Positions 26,301-34,552 of a stretch of DNA of 64,000 bases are shown piece after piece. A program made the position numbers and the translations under genes. This DNA is from Lewinella sp. JB7 (GTDB lineage: Bacteria > Bacteroidota > Bacteroidia > Chitinophagales > Saprospiraceae): positions 124,001 through 188,000 of the forward strand of contig NZ_JANCTD010000009.1 in NCBI RefSeq assembly GCF_024297185.1. Reading direction: 5' to 3'. The stretch's first letter is position 1; every line of letters begins with the position of its first letter. Below the pieces are notes generated by a model. It was not told where the DNA came from. It ran no database searches and saw only the letters and a program-made list of their open reading frames with translations.

Positions 26301-27257
26301 ATGACCACCACCACCCCCCGTACCATTCCGCTCGTCGACCTTTCGCAGTTCGAGAAGGGCGACCAGGCCCAGCGTCAGGCCTTCATCGAGCAGCTCGGTA
26401 GCGCTTTCCACAACATCGGCTTCGTGGGCGTGACCGGTCATGGTATCGCCAAGGACCTCATCGACGATTTCTACGCCGCGGCCAAGGAATTTTTCGCCCT
26501 GCCCGTGGAGCTCAAGCGCCGCTACGAAGTACCCGGTGCCGCCGGCCAGCGGGGCTACACCAGCTTCGGCAAGGAGCACGCCAAACAGTCGCAGGTCGCC
26601 GATTTGAAGGAATTCTTCCAGATCGGTCAGGAACTCGCCGACCGCAGCGACAGCGCCTTCCAGGCCAACCCCGAAGTGACGGAGGTGCCGCAGTTCATGA
26701 AGCTGGGTACCCAGTTGTACCGCTCCTTCGAGGCTAGCGGCGGCAGTTTGCTGCGGGCCATCGCCCTCTACCTCGGACTGGACGAAAAGTACTTCGACCA
26801 GTACATCAACGACGGAATGAGCATTCTGCGGGCCATCCACTACCCGCCCATTACCGAGGAACCCAAGAGCGCCATCCGCGCCGAACAGCACGAAGACATT
26901 AACCTGATCACCCTGCTGGTGGGGGCCAGCGCCGGTGGCCTTCAGTTGCAAACCGCTTCCGGGGAGTGGCAGGAGATCGTGCCCGAAAACGACGAGATCG
27001 TCATCAACGTAGGCGACATGCTCCAGCGGCTGACCAACAACTACCTGAAGTCGACCACCCACCGCGTCGTCAACCCGCCCCGCGAAGAGTGGGACAAGCC
27101 CCGGCTCAGCATTCCCTTCTTCCTGCACCCCCGCCCCGAAATGAAACTCGACGTACTGCCCAGCACCGTCACGCCCGACCGTCCGCAGGCCTACGCGCCC
27201 ATCACCGCCGGAGAGTACCTCGACGAACGGCTTCGCGAGATCGGCCTGAAGAAGTAG
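26301..27257 (+). CDS. isopenicillin N synthase-like Fe(II) oxygenase
   Basis: 318 aa. The DIOX_N part (IPLVDLSQF; GFVGVTGHGI) is followed by a 2-oxoglutarate/Fe(II) oxygenase core in which the iron ligands can be read: HED in EQHEDINLITLL near residue 196, and His in TTHRVVNP near 253, with Arg and Ser of RLSIPFF for co-substrate binding. Typical of IPNS/ACC-oxidase-like proteins; bacterial substrates are mostly unknown. It ends 28 bp from the convergent photolyase. Confidence 0.9.
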   Translation: MTTTTPRTIPLVDLSQFEKGDQAQRQAFIEQLGSAFHNIGFVGVTGHGIAKDLIDDFYAAAKEFFALPVELKRRYEVPGAAGQRGYTSFGKEHAKQSQVADLKEFFQIGQELADRSDSAFQANPEVTEVPQFMKLGTQLYRSFEASGGSLLRAIALYLGLDEKYFDQYINDGMSILRAIHYPPITEEPKSAIRAEQHEDINLITLLVGASAGGLQLQTASGEWQEIVPENDEIVINVGDMLQRLTNNYLKSTTHRVVNPPREEWDKPRLSIPFFLHPRPEMKLDVLPSTVTPDRPQAYAPITAGEYLDERLREIGLKK

Positions 27258-27285
27258 CGACGACACGACTGTTTAGGTATCCCGG

Positions 27286-28758
27286 TCAGCCGACGTACCG
27301 CTCCACCGCCTCGCCGATTTTCGGCACGTCGACCCGTCCGGTTTCCCGACCGGCCCGCTCCGCGAGCCACTCCGGCACCCCGTCCCGTTTGCGTAGGGCC
27401 CCGTCCCCCTTCGGAGCGACCCAGCCGTAGACGGGGAGTTCCCGATATCCCTTGCGGGCCTCCCCGAATCCCCACCGGATACCCCCGTAAGTGGAAGCAT
27501 CGCGTCCGTCGAGGCTGAAGCGGTCGTTTAGGTAGCAGGCTACGCCGAAGGCTTCCCGGGGGTCGGGCCGCCAGCGATGGATCTGTTTGACCCAGTACAT
27601 TCGCAGGTTGTTGTTCATCCAGCCGTCCAGCAGAAACTCCTTCTGGGCGGCGTTCCACGTCTCGTCATCGGTCTGCCCGTGGATCAGTTCCTCCAGACCG
27701 TACACCCGCTCCCGGGGATCCGTAGCGTGGTCCAGGAGCGACTCCCGGGCCCATTCGGGGAGCCCCGACCACTGATTGAAGTCCTTCACGTGCCGGCAGC
27801 GGTGGTGGTAAAATTCCCGCCAGGTGAGTAGCTCGTCCAGGAATTTGTAGCGGGCGGCGGGGTGGAGGCCGGCTTCCCGTTCCGCCGTCAGTACGGCCGC
27901 GGCTACCTCCCGGGGGGAGAGGACCCCGAAGTGCATCCAGGGGGATATCCGGGTGGAGCTGTCGGGCAGGGCCGGATTGTTGCGCGTCCACTTATACCGG
28001 GGCACGACTTCCCGCACGGCGTAGTCCAGTCTTTCGAGAGCCACCGAGCGCCGTCCGGGAAAATCTTCCACCGGACCGACCGTCATGTCCACGCCGCACT
28101 CCGCGATCAGATCGTCCAGTGAGCTTTCTTCGATCTCCGTAGCGGTAGCGGAGCCCAGGTCGAGTTCCCCCGCGTAGCGGGGTAGCGTCGGCACTTGCTC
28201 CAGATCGGTGTGCAGGTGCAGGTCGCGCAGGCCCTTGTACGCGGCCCGGAATGCCTTCGTCGTTTCCAGATGGTCCGGAAAGGCGTTCATGGGTACGGCA
28301 CAGCAGGCATCGATGCCCCATACCGCCCCGGTGAAGCGACGGGCCAGATCGTCGGCGTAGGTGCGGGTCACGAACGTGGGAACGTCATCCACGATCACGG
28401 CGGCCGCGCGGCGGGCCAGGCGAGCTACCACGTCCACCTCGCCCTCCCCCGATCGCCGTACCCAGCGCACGAAGCGAAGACCGCGTTCCTCCACGCCCGG
28501 CCCCAGTTCCAGACTGGCTTCCAGAATGAAGCGGTGCAGCCGGTGGGAAGCATAGGGATAGCGATTCTCCAGGGCATGGATGACCACGACTGGCAGCCCG
28601 AGCTCGTTCCCGAGCAGGATGGCGGCATCTATAGTGGGGTTGTGCGTGGCCCGCAGCGCCTGCATGAGCCAGCAGAGGACGTACTCTTTTCCCGTCGCGT
28701 CGACGGCGTGGGGGGTCAGGGGGCGGGTCCGCAGGTGCAGTATTTCTTCGGGGGTCAA
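27286..28758 (-). CDS. class II CPD photolyase
   Basis: 490 aa from a TTG at 28758. Photolyase alpha/beta domain (VLCWLMQALRATHNPTIDAA; HALENRYPYASHR) and FAD domain with class II signatures: PWMHFGVLSP, FLDELLTWREF, WNAAQKEFLLDGWMNNNLRMY, CYLNDRFSLDGRDASTYGG. It repairs UV-induced cyclobutane dimers using FAD and light. The TTG overlaps the TGA of the preceding gene (TTGA), suggesting coupling; no ATG occurs before residue 32, which would cut into the domain. The frame stays open far upstream, but that part lies inside the cryptochrome gene. Confidence 0.9.
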   Translation of the reverse strand: MTPEEILHLRTRPLTPHAVDATGKEYVLCWLMQALRATHNPTIDAAILLGNELGLPVVVIHALENRYPYASHRLHRFILEASLELGPGVEERGLRFVRWVRRSGEGEVDVVARLARRAAAVIVDDVPTFVTRTYADDLARRFTGAVWGIDACCAVPMNAFPDHLETTKAFRAAYKGLRDLHLHTDLEQVPTLPRYAGELDLGSATATEIEESSLDDLIAECGVDMTVGPVEDFPGRRSVALERLDYAVREVVPRYKWTRNNPALPDSSTRISPWMHFGVLSPREVAAAVLTAEREAGLHPAARYKFLDELLTWREFYHHRCRHVKDFNQWSGLPEWARESLLDHATDPRERVYGLEELIHGQTDDETWNAAQKEFLLDGWMNNNLRMYWVKQIHRWRPDPREAFGVACYLNDRFSLDGRDASTYGGIRWGFGEARKGYRELPVYGWVAPKGDGALRKRDGVPEWLAERAGRETGRVDVPKIGEAVERYVG

Positions 28759-30278
28759 GCGGGCTTGGTTTTCTTCCGGGGTGGACGCCGGGGACCCTTG
28801 CGCGATCCGTGGCGGGCGTAGACCTCCTCGGCCAGTTGCCGGGTTTCGGGGAGGGTCTTGATGGCGTAATAGTCTGCCTTCATGGCCCGCGAATTTTCCC
28901 GCCAGTCGACGGGGGGTGTCGGGTAGCCGGGTACGGGAGACAGGTGATGGCGCAGGATAGCCTGCGGCTCGGTATCCCGCAGTTCGGGGATCCATTGCTT
29001 TATGAATACGGCTTCCTTGTCGTGATCGGCGAGCTGCTTGTCGGGGGAGTAGATGCGGAGCTGATTGATTCCCACCACTCCGGCCTGCATCTGGGTCTGG
29101 GAGATGTGAATGCCCGGCTCGTAGTCGGCCCACAAGCGGGCGGTAGGGTACAGGATCTTCCGCCAGTCGATGCGCAGGCTGTGTACGGCGACGGACGTAA
29201 TGAAGGCCCGCATCCGAAAATTAAGGAAACCGGTTGTGGCGGCACAGCGCATACAGGCATCCACGAGCGGCCAGCCCGTCCGGCCCGCGAGCCAGGTATC
29301 GAGGTAGCCGTCCCCCGGGGTGGGTAAATCTTCGTAGGCCGGATTGAGGGGGGTAAATTCCATACCGGATTCCGATTCCAGCCGCTGGATGAAGTGGTCG
29401 CGCCAGTGCAGTCGGCTCTTGAAACTGCGCAATGATTTGCGCCAGACTTTCGCCTCGCCGTCTTCCCGATCCTTCAGCTCCTCCTGTCGGGCTTCGGTCG
29501 CGGCGTATACCTGCCGGCCGGTCAGCGTCCCCCAGGCCAGGTGTACCGACAGCCGGGAGCCGCAGGTGAAGGCCAGATTGGGCGAAGAGATGCCCCCGCT
29601 GTAGCATTCTCCCCGCTCGTAGAGAAAGCCGCGCAGGGTATTTTCCGCCGCCGCCTCGCTGATCGCCTGCCGGTAGCGCCGCTGATCGGGGGTCAGGGCG
29701 TGGCCGAAAGTGTCGGGTCGGAGGGCTTCGGTCGGGAGGTTCTCCCCGGTGAGCCGGCCCGGCGGGATGCGCAGTTTGTTCAACGCTTCCGGGGCGGGAG
29801 TGGGGAGGATGTTCTCCGCCCGCATGAAATCTTTCCAGCGTTTGGCGCGGCGGTCGCGGTCGAGGCCGCCCCGGAACACGCCGGTCTGGGGAAGTTCGTG
29901 CCAGTCAACCCCGTTTGCCGCGACCCAATTGGCCATGGCCCGGTCGCGGCGGTACGTAAGTTCGGACCCGATCTCCTGGTGGGAGTAGATCGTGCCGATG
30001 CGTTGCTGTTCGTGGATGTAGCCGGCTCCCGCGACCGCGCCCCGGTGTAAAACGAGTACTTCTCCACCGTGGGCCTCCAGTCGTCGGCGTAGCTCGGTAA
30101 GCGCCTCGCACCAGGCCGCTACGTGGAAGGCGGAGGTTTCCGGAGCCGCCAGGAGGTCGGGCTCGAAGAAGAACACCGCCAACACCCGCTCGTGGGCCGC
30201 AAGGGCCGCCGTCAGGGCCGGGTTATCGGCGAGTCGGAAGTCTTTTTTGATCCACCACAGGGCGAGCGGACGGTTCAT
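28755..30278 (-). CDS. cryptochrome/photolyase-family protein
   Basis: 507 aa. N-terminal photolyase domain opening LALWWIKKDFRLADNPAL and a FAD-binding half with FKSRLHWRDHFIQ, GWPLVDACMRCAATTGFLNFRMRAF and a YEPGIHISQTQMQAG motif that differs from the NNGGWQW-type segment of class I enzymes. This marks a separate bacterial group annotated as FAD-binding cryptochrome/photolyase; repair or signalling activity cannot be decided. The four-cysteine Fe-S pattern was not seen. The C-terminal tail is basic (KGPRRPPRKKTKPA). It is upstream of, and overlaps by 4 bp, the class II photolyase gene. A weak -7 box (CAAGGGTA complement, 30300-30307) precedes it. Confidence 0.88.
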   Translation of the reverse strand: MNRPLALWWIKKDFRLADNPALTAALAAHERVLAVFFFEPDLLAAPETSAFHVAAWCEALTELRRRLEAHGGEVLVLHRGAVAGAGYIHEQQRIGTIYSHQEIGSELTYRRDRAMANWVAANGVDWHELPQTGVFRGGLDRDRRAKRWKDFMRAENILPTPAPEALNKLRIPPGRLTGENLPTEALRPDTFGHALTPDQRRYRQAISEAAAENTLRGFLYERGECYSGGISSPNLAFTCGSRLSVHLAWGTLTGRQVYAATEARQEELKDREDGEAKVWRKSLRSFKSRLHWRDHFIQRLESESGMEFTPLNPAYEDLPTPGDGYLDTWLAGRTGWPLVDACMRCAATTGFLNFRMRAFITSVAVHSLRIDWRKILYPTARLWADYEPGIHISQTQMQAGVVGINQLRIYSPDKQLADHDKEAVFIKQWIPELRDTEPQAILRHHLSPVPGYPTPPVDWRENSRAMKADYYAIKTLPETRQLAEEVYARHGSRKGPRRPPRKKTKPA

Positions 30279-30330
30279 CGGGTGGACATTTACCTGCTAC
30301 AAGGGTAAATCGATCATTTGTGTTGACCTG

Positions 30331-30594
30331 TAGCGGCGACTTCAGTCGCTAAGCTGCCCTTCTATCAAGAACAGCATGACGGCTAAAGCCGTATCTGTTA
30401 AGGCGACTTCAGTCGCTAAGCTGCCCGCCGATTAAGGACAGCGTGATAACTAAAGCCGTATCCGTTAAGGCGATTTCAGTCGCTAAGGTGCCTGTTTATC
30501 AAGAACAGCATAACGGCTGAAGCCGTCGCTACACATTTTGAGTACCACGCTGCATGGAGGGATAGGCAGCATGACGGCTAAAGCCGTCGCTACT
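30331..30594. repeat. 67-bp tandem repeat of paired short palindromes
   Basis: The 311-bp gap between the photolyase and GH92 genes is filled by this element. GCGACTTCAGTCGC starts at 30336, 30403 and 30470 (the last with one change), and ACGGCTAAAGCCGT or a variant at 30379, 30446 and 30513: an exact 67-bp period, three copies. A further ACGGCTAAAGCCGT at 30574-30587 stands alone. The left end (GTAGCGGCGACTT) and right ends (AAGCCGTCGCTAC) are imperfect inverses of each other. The GH92 stop codon (30590-30592) falls in the last end. Resembles REP/BIME-type elements; no transposase of that family is in the window. Confidence 0.85.
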
Positions 30595-32884
30595 CGTTGG
30601 AAAGAGAATAGGGATAAGCTGCCTCGCTAGTGCCCCGCTCCAAATTCGGTTCGTCTGTCATCTCGAAATCCAGCGTGGCACCCTCCATCAGCGTATTGTG
30701 GCCGACCCAGTTCTTACCGTACGCCTCGCCGTTCAGACGCAGTTGCCGGACGTAGCGGTTCTCATCGCTGTTTTCGGGGGCGTTGATGACCACGGTGTTC
30801 CCGTTCTCCAGTTGCAGGGTGATCTTCCGGAAAAGGGGGGCACCCAGCACGTACTCGCCGGTGGCCGGAGCTACCGGGTAAAAGCCCAGTGCCGAAAAGA
30901 CGTACCAGGCCGATGTTTGTCCGTTGTCCTCGTCGCCGCAGTAGCCGTCGGGGGTGGGCAGGTACATACGGTTCATGGTTTCCCGCACCCAGTGCTGCGT
31001 CTTCCAGGGCTGACCGGCGTAGTTGTAGAGGTAGATCATATGCTGGATGGGCTGGTTGCCGTGGGCGTACTGTCCCATGTCGGCGATCTGCATCTCTCGA
31101 ATTTCGTGGATCACCTGGCCGTAGTAGCTCTCGTCGAAGACCGGGGGCAGGGAAAATACCCGGTCGAGCTGAGCGGTGAACTCCTCCTCCCCGCCCATCA
31201 GGTCGATCAGTCCCTGCACGTCGTGAAAGACCGACCAGCTGTAGTGCCAACTGTTGCCCTCGGTGAAGGCGTCGCCCCACTTGAAGGGGTTGAAGGGGGA
31301 CATAAATTGTCCGTCGCGATTCTTGCCCCGCATCAGCTTGGTTTCGGGGTCGTAGAGTTTTCGGTAATTGAGGCTACGCTGACGGTACTTTTCCACCTCC
31401 GCGGCGGGCTTGCCGAGGGCCTGGGCGAGACGGTAGATAGCGAAGTCGTCGTAAGCGTACTCCAGGGTGCGTGCCGCGTTTTCGTTGATGCCGACGTCGT
31501 AGGGCACGTAGCCCAGTTCGTTGTAGTATTCGGCGCCGGCCCGGCCCACGGCGGTCAGCGGACCTTCGTTGTTTGCTCCGTGTACGAGCGCTTCGTACAG
31601 GTTTTCAATGTCGTACGTATAGGCGTCACCACTTTTCAGGTAGGCTTCGGCGACTACGGAGGCCGAGTTGTTTCCGACCATCACGTTGCGGAGTCCGGGG
31701 CTGGCCCATTCCGGCAGCCAGCCGCTTTCGGTGTAGGCGTTCGACAGCCCCTCCTGAATGTGACCCGTGAGCTCCGGATACATCAGGTTCAGAAAGGGGA
31801 AGAGGGCCCGGAAGGTATCCCAGAAACCCGTATCCGTAAACATATATCCCGGGCGCACCTCGCCGTTATAGGGACTGTAGTGCACGATCTTACCCTCCGC
31901 GTCGTACTCGTAAAACTTGCGCGGGAATAGCAGCGAACGGTACAGGCAGCTGTAGAAGATTCTGAACTGGTCGATGGTGCCGCCCTCCACCGCGATGCGG
32001 CCGAGCTCCCGGTTCCATTCCTCCCGCCCCTTGTTCTTTACCGCATCGAAGTCATCTCCTCCGATCTCCTCCAGGTTGCGCTCCGCCTGCTCGTAGCTGA
32101 TGAAGGAAGAGGCTACCCGGGCGTTGACCTGCTCTCCCTTCACCGTTTTGAATCCGATAATCGCACCCGCGTGGTTCGATTCCTGCTCCAGTGCATCGGT
32201 CAGGGTGGTATCGCGGAAGGTCTGCGTCAGTTCGAAATCCTTATCGAACTCGACCACGAAGTAGTTTTTAAAATTGTCGGGCACGCCGCCGCTGTTTCGG
32301 GTGGTGTAGCCGATGATCTTCCGTTCCTCCGGCACGATCTTCACGTACGACCCCCGGTCGAAGGCGTCGACGATCACGTAGCTGCTGTCGGTCTCCGGGA
32401 AGGTGAAGCGAAAGCGGGCCGCCCGCTCCGTGGGCGTGATCTCGGTCGTGACGTCGTGGTCGGCCAGGTACACCCGGTAGTAGTGGGGCTTCACTTCCTC
32501 GGCCTTATGCGAAAACCAGCTCTGCCGTTCCTCCTCCCGGAAGCGCAGTTTCTCCGTTACCGGCATGAGGGAGAACTGGCCGTAGTCGTTCATCCACGGC
32601 GAGGGCTGATGGGTCTGCTTAAAGCCGCGAATCCTGGTAGCATCGTAGGTGTACGCCCAACCATTGCCCATCTCCCCGGTCTGCGGCGTCCAGAAGTTCA
32701 TGCCCCAGGGGCGGGCGATGGCGGGGTAGACGTTGCCGTTGGAAAGACTGTAGTGAGAGTCGGTGCCCAGGAGCGGGTCGGCGTAGTCGACCGGATTATC
32801 AATCTCCCCGAGCAGGGCGGTCTGGCTGTCGCCCGGAGTGGGATACGCGAAGAAGGCGGTGAGGAGGAAGAAGGTCCGTAGCAT
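30590..32884 (-). CDS. GH92 alpha-1,2-mannosidase family protein
   Basis: 764 aa, usual length. Signal peptide at residues 1-19. GH92 signatures in order: DPLLGTDSHYSLSNGNVYPA, RIRGFKQTHQPSPWMNDYG, TDTGFWDTFRALFPFL near residue 350, WLPEWASPG, YDDFAIYRLA, GYCGDEDNGQTSAWYVFSALGF near residue 660. These calcium-dependent exo-enzymes remove alpha-linked mannose from glycans. No SusC/SusD pair or other glycosidase is nearby, so this is not a classic utilisation locus. No type IX sorting domain is present. Confidence 0.93.
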   Translation of the reverse strand: MLRTFFLLTAFFAYPTPGDSQTALLGEIDNPVDYADPLLGTDSHYSLSNGNVYPAIARPWGMNFWTPQTGEMGNGWAYTYDATRIRGFKQTHQPSPWMNDYGQFSLMPVTEKLRFREEERQSWFSHKAEEVKPHYYRVYLADHDVTTEITPTERAARFRFTFPETDSSYVIVDAFDRGSYVKIVPEERKIIGYTTRNSGGVPDNFKNYFVVEFDKDFELTQTFRDTTLTDALEQESNHAGAIIGFKTVKGEQVNARVASSFISYEQAERNLEEIGGDDFDAVKNKGREEWNRELGRIAVEGGTIDQFRIFYSCLYRSLLFPRKFYEYDAEGKIVHYSPYNGEVRPGYMFTDTGFWDTFRALFPFLNLMYPELTGHIQEGLSNAYTESGWLPEWASPGLRNVMVGNNSASVVAEAYLKSGDAYTYDIENLYEALVHGANNEGPLTAVGRAGAEYYNELGYVPYDVGINENAARTLEYAYDDFAIYRLAQALGKPAAEVEKYRQRSLNYRKLYDPETKLMRGKNRDGQFMSPFNPFKWGDAFTEGNSWHYSWSVFHDVQGLIDLMGGEEEFTAQLDRVFSLPPVFDESYYGQVIHEIREMQIADMGQYAHGNQPIQHMIYLYNYAGQPWKTQHWVRETMNRMYLPTPDGYCGDEDNGQTSAWYVFSALGFYPVAPATGEYVLGAPLFRKITLQLENGNTVVINAPENSDENRYVRQLRLNGEAYGKNWVGHNTLMEGATLDFEMTDEPNLERGTSEAAYPYSLSNE

Positions 32885-33018
32885 AAGCGAAGGTTGGAAT
32901 TCCCAAATTTGCTCGAAACCCCGGTATTTTTCGCTAAGCCGGTGAGCAAAAGGCGAATTAAGCGGATTAATCGACCCGTTCTGTCGCTCAGCAGAGGCTG
33001 GCCCGGCTACGTAGTGGG

Positions 33019-33046
33019 GTATAGCACAACGGCGGTATTGCTATAC
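33019..33046. repeat. inverted repeat over the decarboxylase stop
   Basis: GTATAGCA (33019-33026) and TGCTATAC (33039-33046) are perfect 8-bp inverse copies with a 12-bp loop. The minus-strand stop codon of the PLP gene (33041-33043) lies in the second arm. May act as a 3'-end hairpin; there is no T-run. Confidence 0.35.
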
Positions 33047-34453
33047 GGCGGCGTCGAGCAGGTCGACCAGGCGGTCGATGTCCTCCGGGGTGGATGCGTA
33101 GTTCGTGATCCCGGCCCGCAGGGTATCAACGCCCCGAACGGGATAGACGGACAGCCACGCCTCGCCAAAGTCCACTATCCTCTGGCATACGCTGCGGGCG
33201 AACGCACCCGCATCGTTAGTACCCGGCCGCGAAAAACAGACTACGGGCAGCGGGGTATCGTTTTCGATGATCCAGCCACGAGCGGTGAGTCGCTCTCGCA
33301 GGTAGTTGCCGAGATCGACGTGGTGGCGAATAGTCTCCGCGTACCCTTGCCAACCGAAGACGAGCAGGGACAAATACATGCGTAGCCCCAGGAAGCGACG
33401 GGACCACTGAATCGTGTGGGTGTAGGGATCAACGATGGAAAGCGTGCTGCCTTCCCGGGGCATGTACTCGGCCGTGGTGCGGAAGGTCCGGTCGAGGATG
33501 TCCGGGTGGCGGGTGAGGAACATCCCCGTTCCCATGGGTACCGAAAGCCACTTGTGAATGTCCGTGATGATCGAATCGGCCCGCTCGATACCCCGTAACC
33601 ACGCCCGGTAGTCTTGGTGCAGTACGGCCGCCCCCCCGAAAGCCGCGTCTACGTGGAACCACACATCGTGCTCGGCGCACGCCTCCGCGATAGCGGGCAG
33701 ATCGTCGATGGAGGCCGTGCCGGTCGTGCCCGCCGTGGCGATGACCATTACGACCTCCCGCCCGGCGGCCCGATCGGCGGTCAGGCGTTTGCGCAGGGCG
33801 GGAAGGGACAGGCGCAGTCCCGCGTCCGTCGGGAGTTGTACGACCGAATCGAGGCCCAGGCCCACCACCCGCGCCGCCTTGACCACGGAATGGTGAGCCT
33901 GATCGGAACAGTAGATCACCGGTCCCGCGTCCCCGAACGCCCGGTAACCCCGGTTGGCGAAGGTGGGGAATCGGTGATTGAGCGCGCAGAGAATACCGGT
34001 CAGATTAGCCTCGGCACCGCCGCTGGTAAACGTGCCGTCGATCGTGCTTTCCCCGTATCCAAAACGTTTGCCGTATTCCCGGATGAGATAGCGCTCCACC
34101 TCGGCCGCGAAGGGAGAGTGGCTCCAGGCCGCCAGTTGGGGATTGAAGTAGGCCGCGATCAGGTCCGCCAGAATGGAGGGGAAGTTGGTGCGCGGATTGT
34201 ACAGTCCGTAATACATGGGATGCGGTACGTGCACCTGGTACTCCAGCAGGTTGTTCACCACGAAATCGACGGCTTCCCCCGCCGGTACCGCCCTCGAGAA
34301 GTCAAATTGCCCCACTACGTCCCTCACCCGCTGCGGATCGAGTTTCGGCGCAACCCTCCGGTCACGAGTATGCGTATAGTAAGCTTCCAATTGCGGCAGC
34401 AGCTCATCGAACAGCTGGCGGCGGTGGTCTGGTGTAAGGTCGAAGGGAGTCAT
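33041..34453 (-). CDS. group II PLP-dependent decarboxylase
   Basis: 470 aa. Matches the aromatic-L-amino-acid/glutamate/diaminobutyrate decarboxylase fold: SGGAEANLTGILCA for phosphate binding, HHSVVKAARVVGLG, ATAGTTGTASIDDL, HVDAAFGG with the Asp that contacts the pyridine nitrogen, and the Schiff-base Lys in SIITDIHKWLSVP near residue 305. No signal peptide. The amino acid substrate cannot be named from sequence. Start ATG fits the family N-terminus. Confidence 0.9.
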   Translation of the reverse strand: MTPFDLTPDHRRQLFDELLPQLEAYYTHTRDRRVAPKLDPQRVRDVVGQFDFSRAVPAGEAVDFVVNNLLEYQVHVPHPMYYGLYNPRTNFPSILADLIAAYFNPQLAAWSHSPFAAEVERYLIREYGKRFGYGESTIDGTFTSGGAEANLTGILCALNHRFPTFANRGYRAFGDAGPVIYCSDQAHHSVVKAARVVGLGLDSVVQLPTDAGLRLSLPALRKRLTADRAAGREVVMVIATAGTTGTASIDDLPAIAEACAEHDVWFHVDAAFGGAAVLHQDYRAWLRGIERADSIITDIHKWLSVPMGTGMFLTRHPDILDRTFRTTAEYMPREGSTLSIVDPYTHTIQWSRRFLGLRMYLSLLVFGWQGYAETIRHHVDLGNYLRERLTARGWIIENDTPLPVVCFSRPGTNDAGAFARSVCQRIVDFGEAWLSVYPVRGVDTLRAGITNYASTPEDIDRLVDLLDAAV

Positions 34454-34491
34454 TGGTGGGGCTTATCGGTCTCCAATAGTACGCAATACCC

Positions 34492-34543
34492 GTACAATGC
34501 TGTCTCCCGGCAGCGCCAGTACAATGCTGTCTCCGACAGCGCC
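34492..34543. repeat. two copies of a 27-bp palindrome-bearing repeat
   Basis: GTACAATGCTGTCTCC is followed by GGCAGCGCC in the first copy and GACAGCGCC in the second; the copies are offset by 27 bp. Each contains a short hairpin, cleanest in the second copy as GCTGTCTCCGACAGC (34526-34540). It lies between the MBL-fold stop and the PLP start and is unrelated in sequence to the elements at 30.3 and 61.1 kb. Confidence 0.65.
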
Positions 34544-34552
34544 CCCACCCCT

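Noticed and set aside
28759-29133. N-terminal extension of the class II photolyase by 125 codons
   Set aside because: The extension lies in another frame of the cryptochrome-like gene and is proline/arginine-rich; the TTG at 28758 fits the fold and overlaps the upstream stop.
30331-30594. CRISPR array
   Set aside because: Copies are contiguous 67-bp tandem units without unique spacers and with no cas genes.
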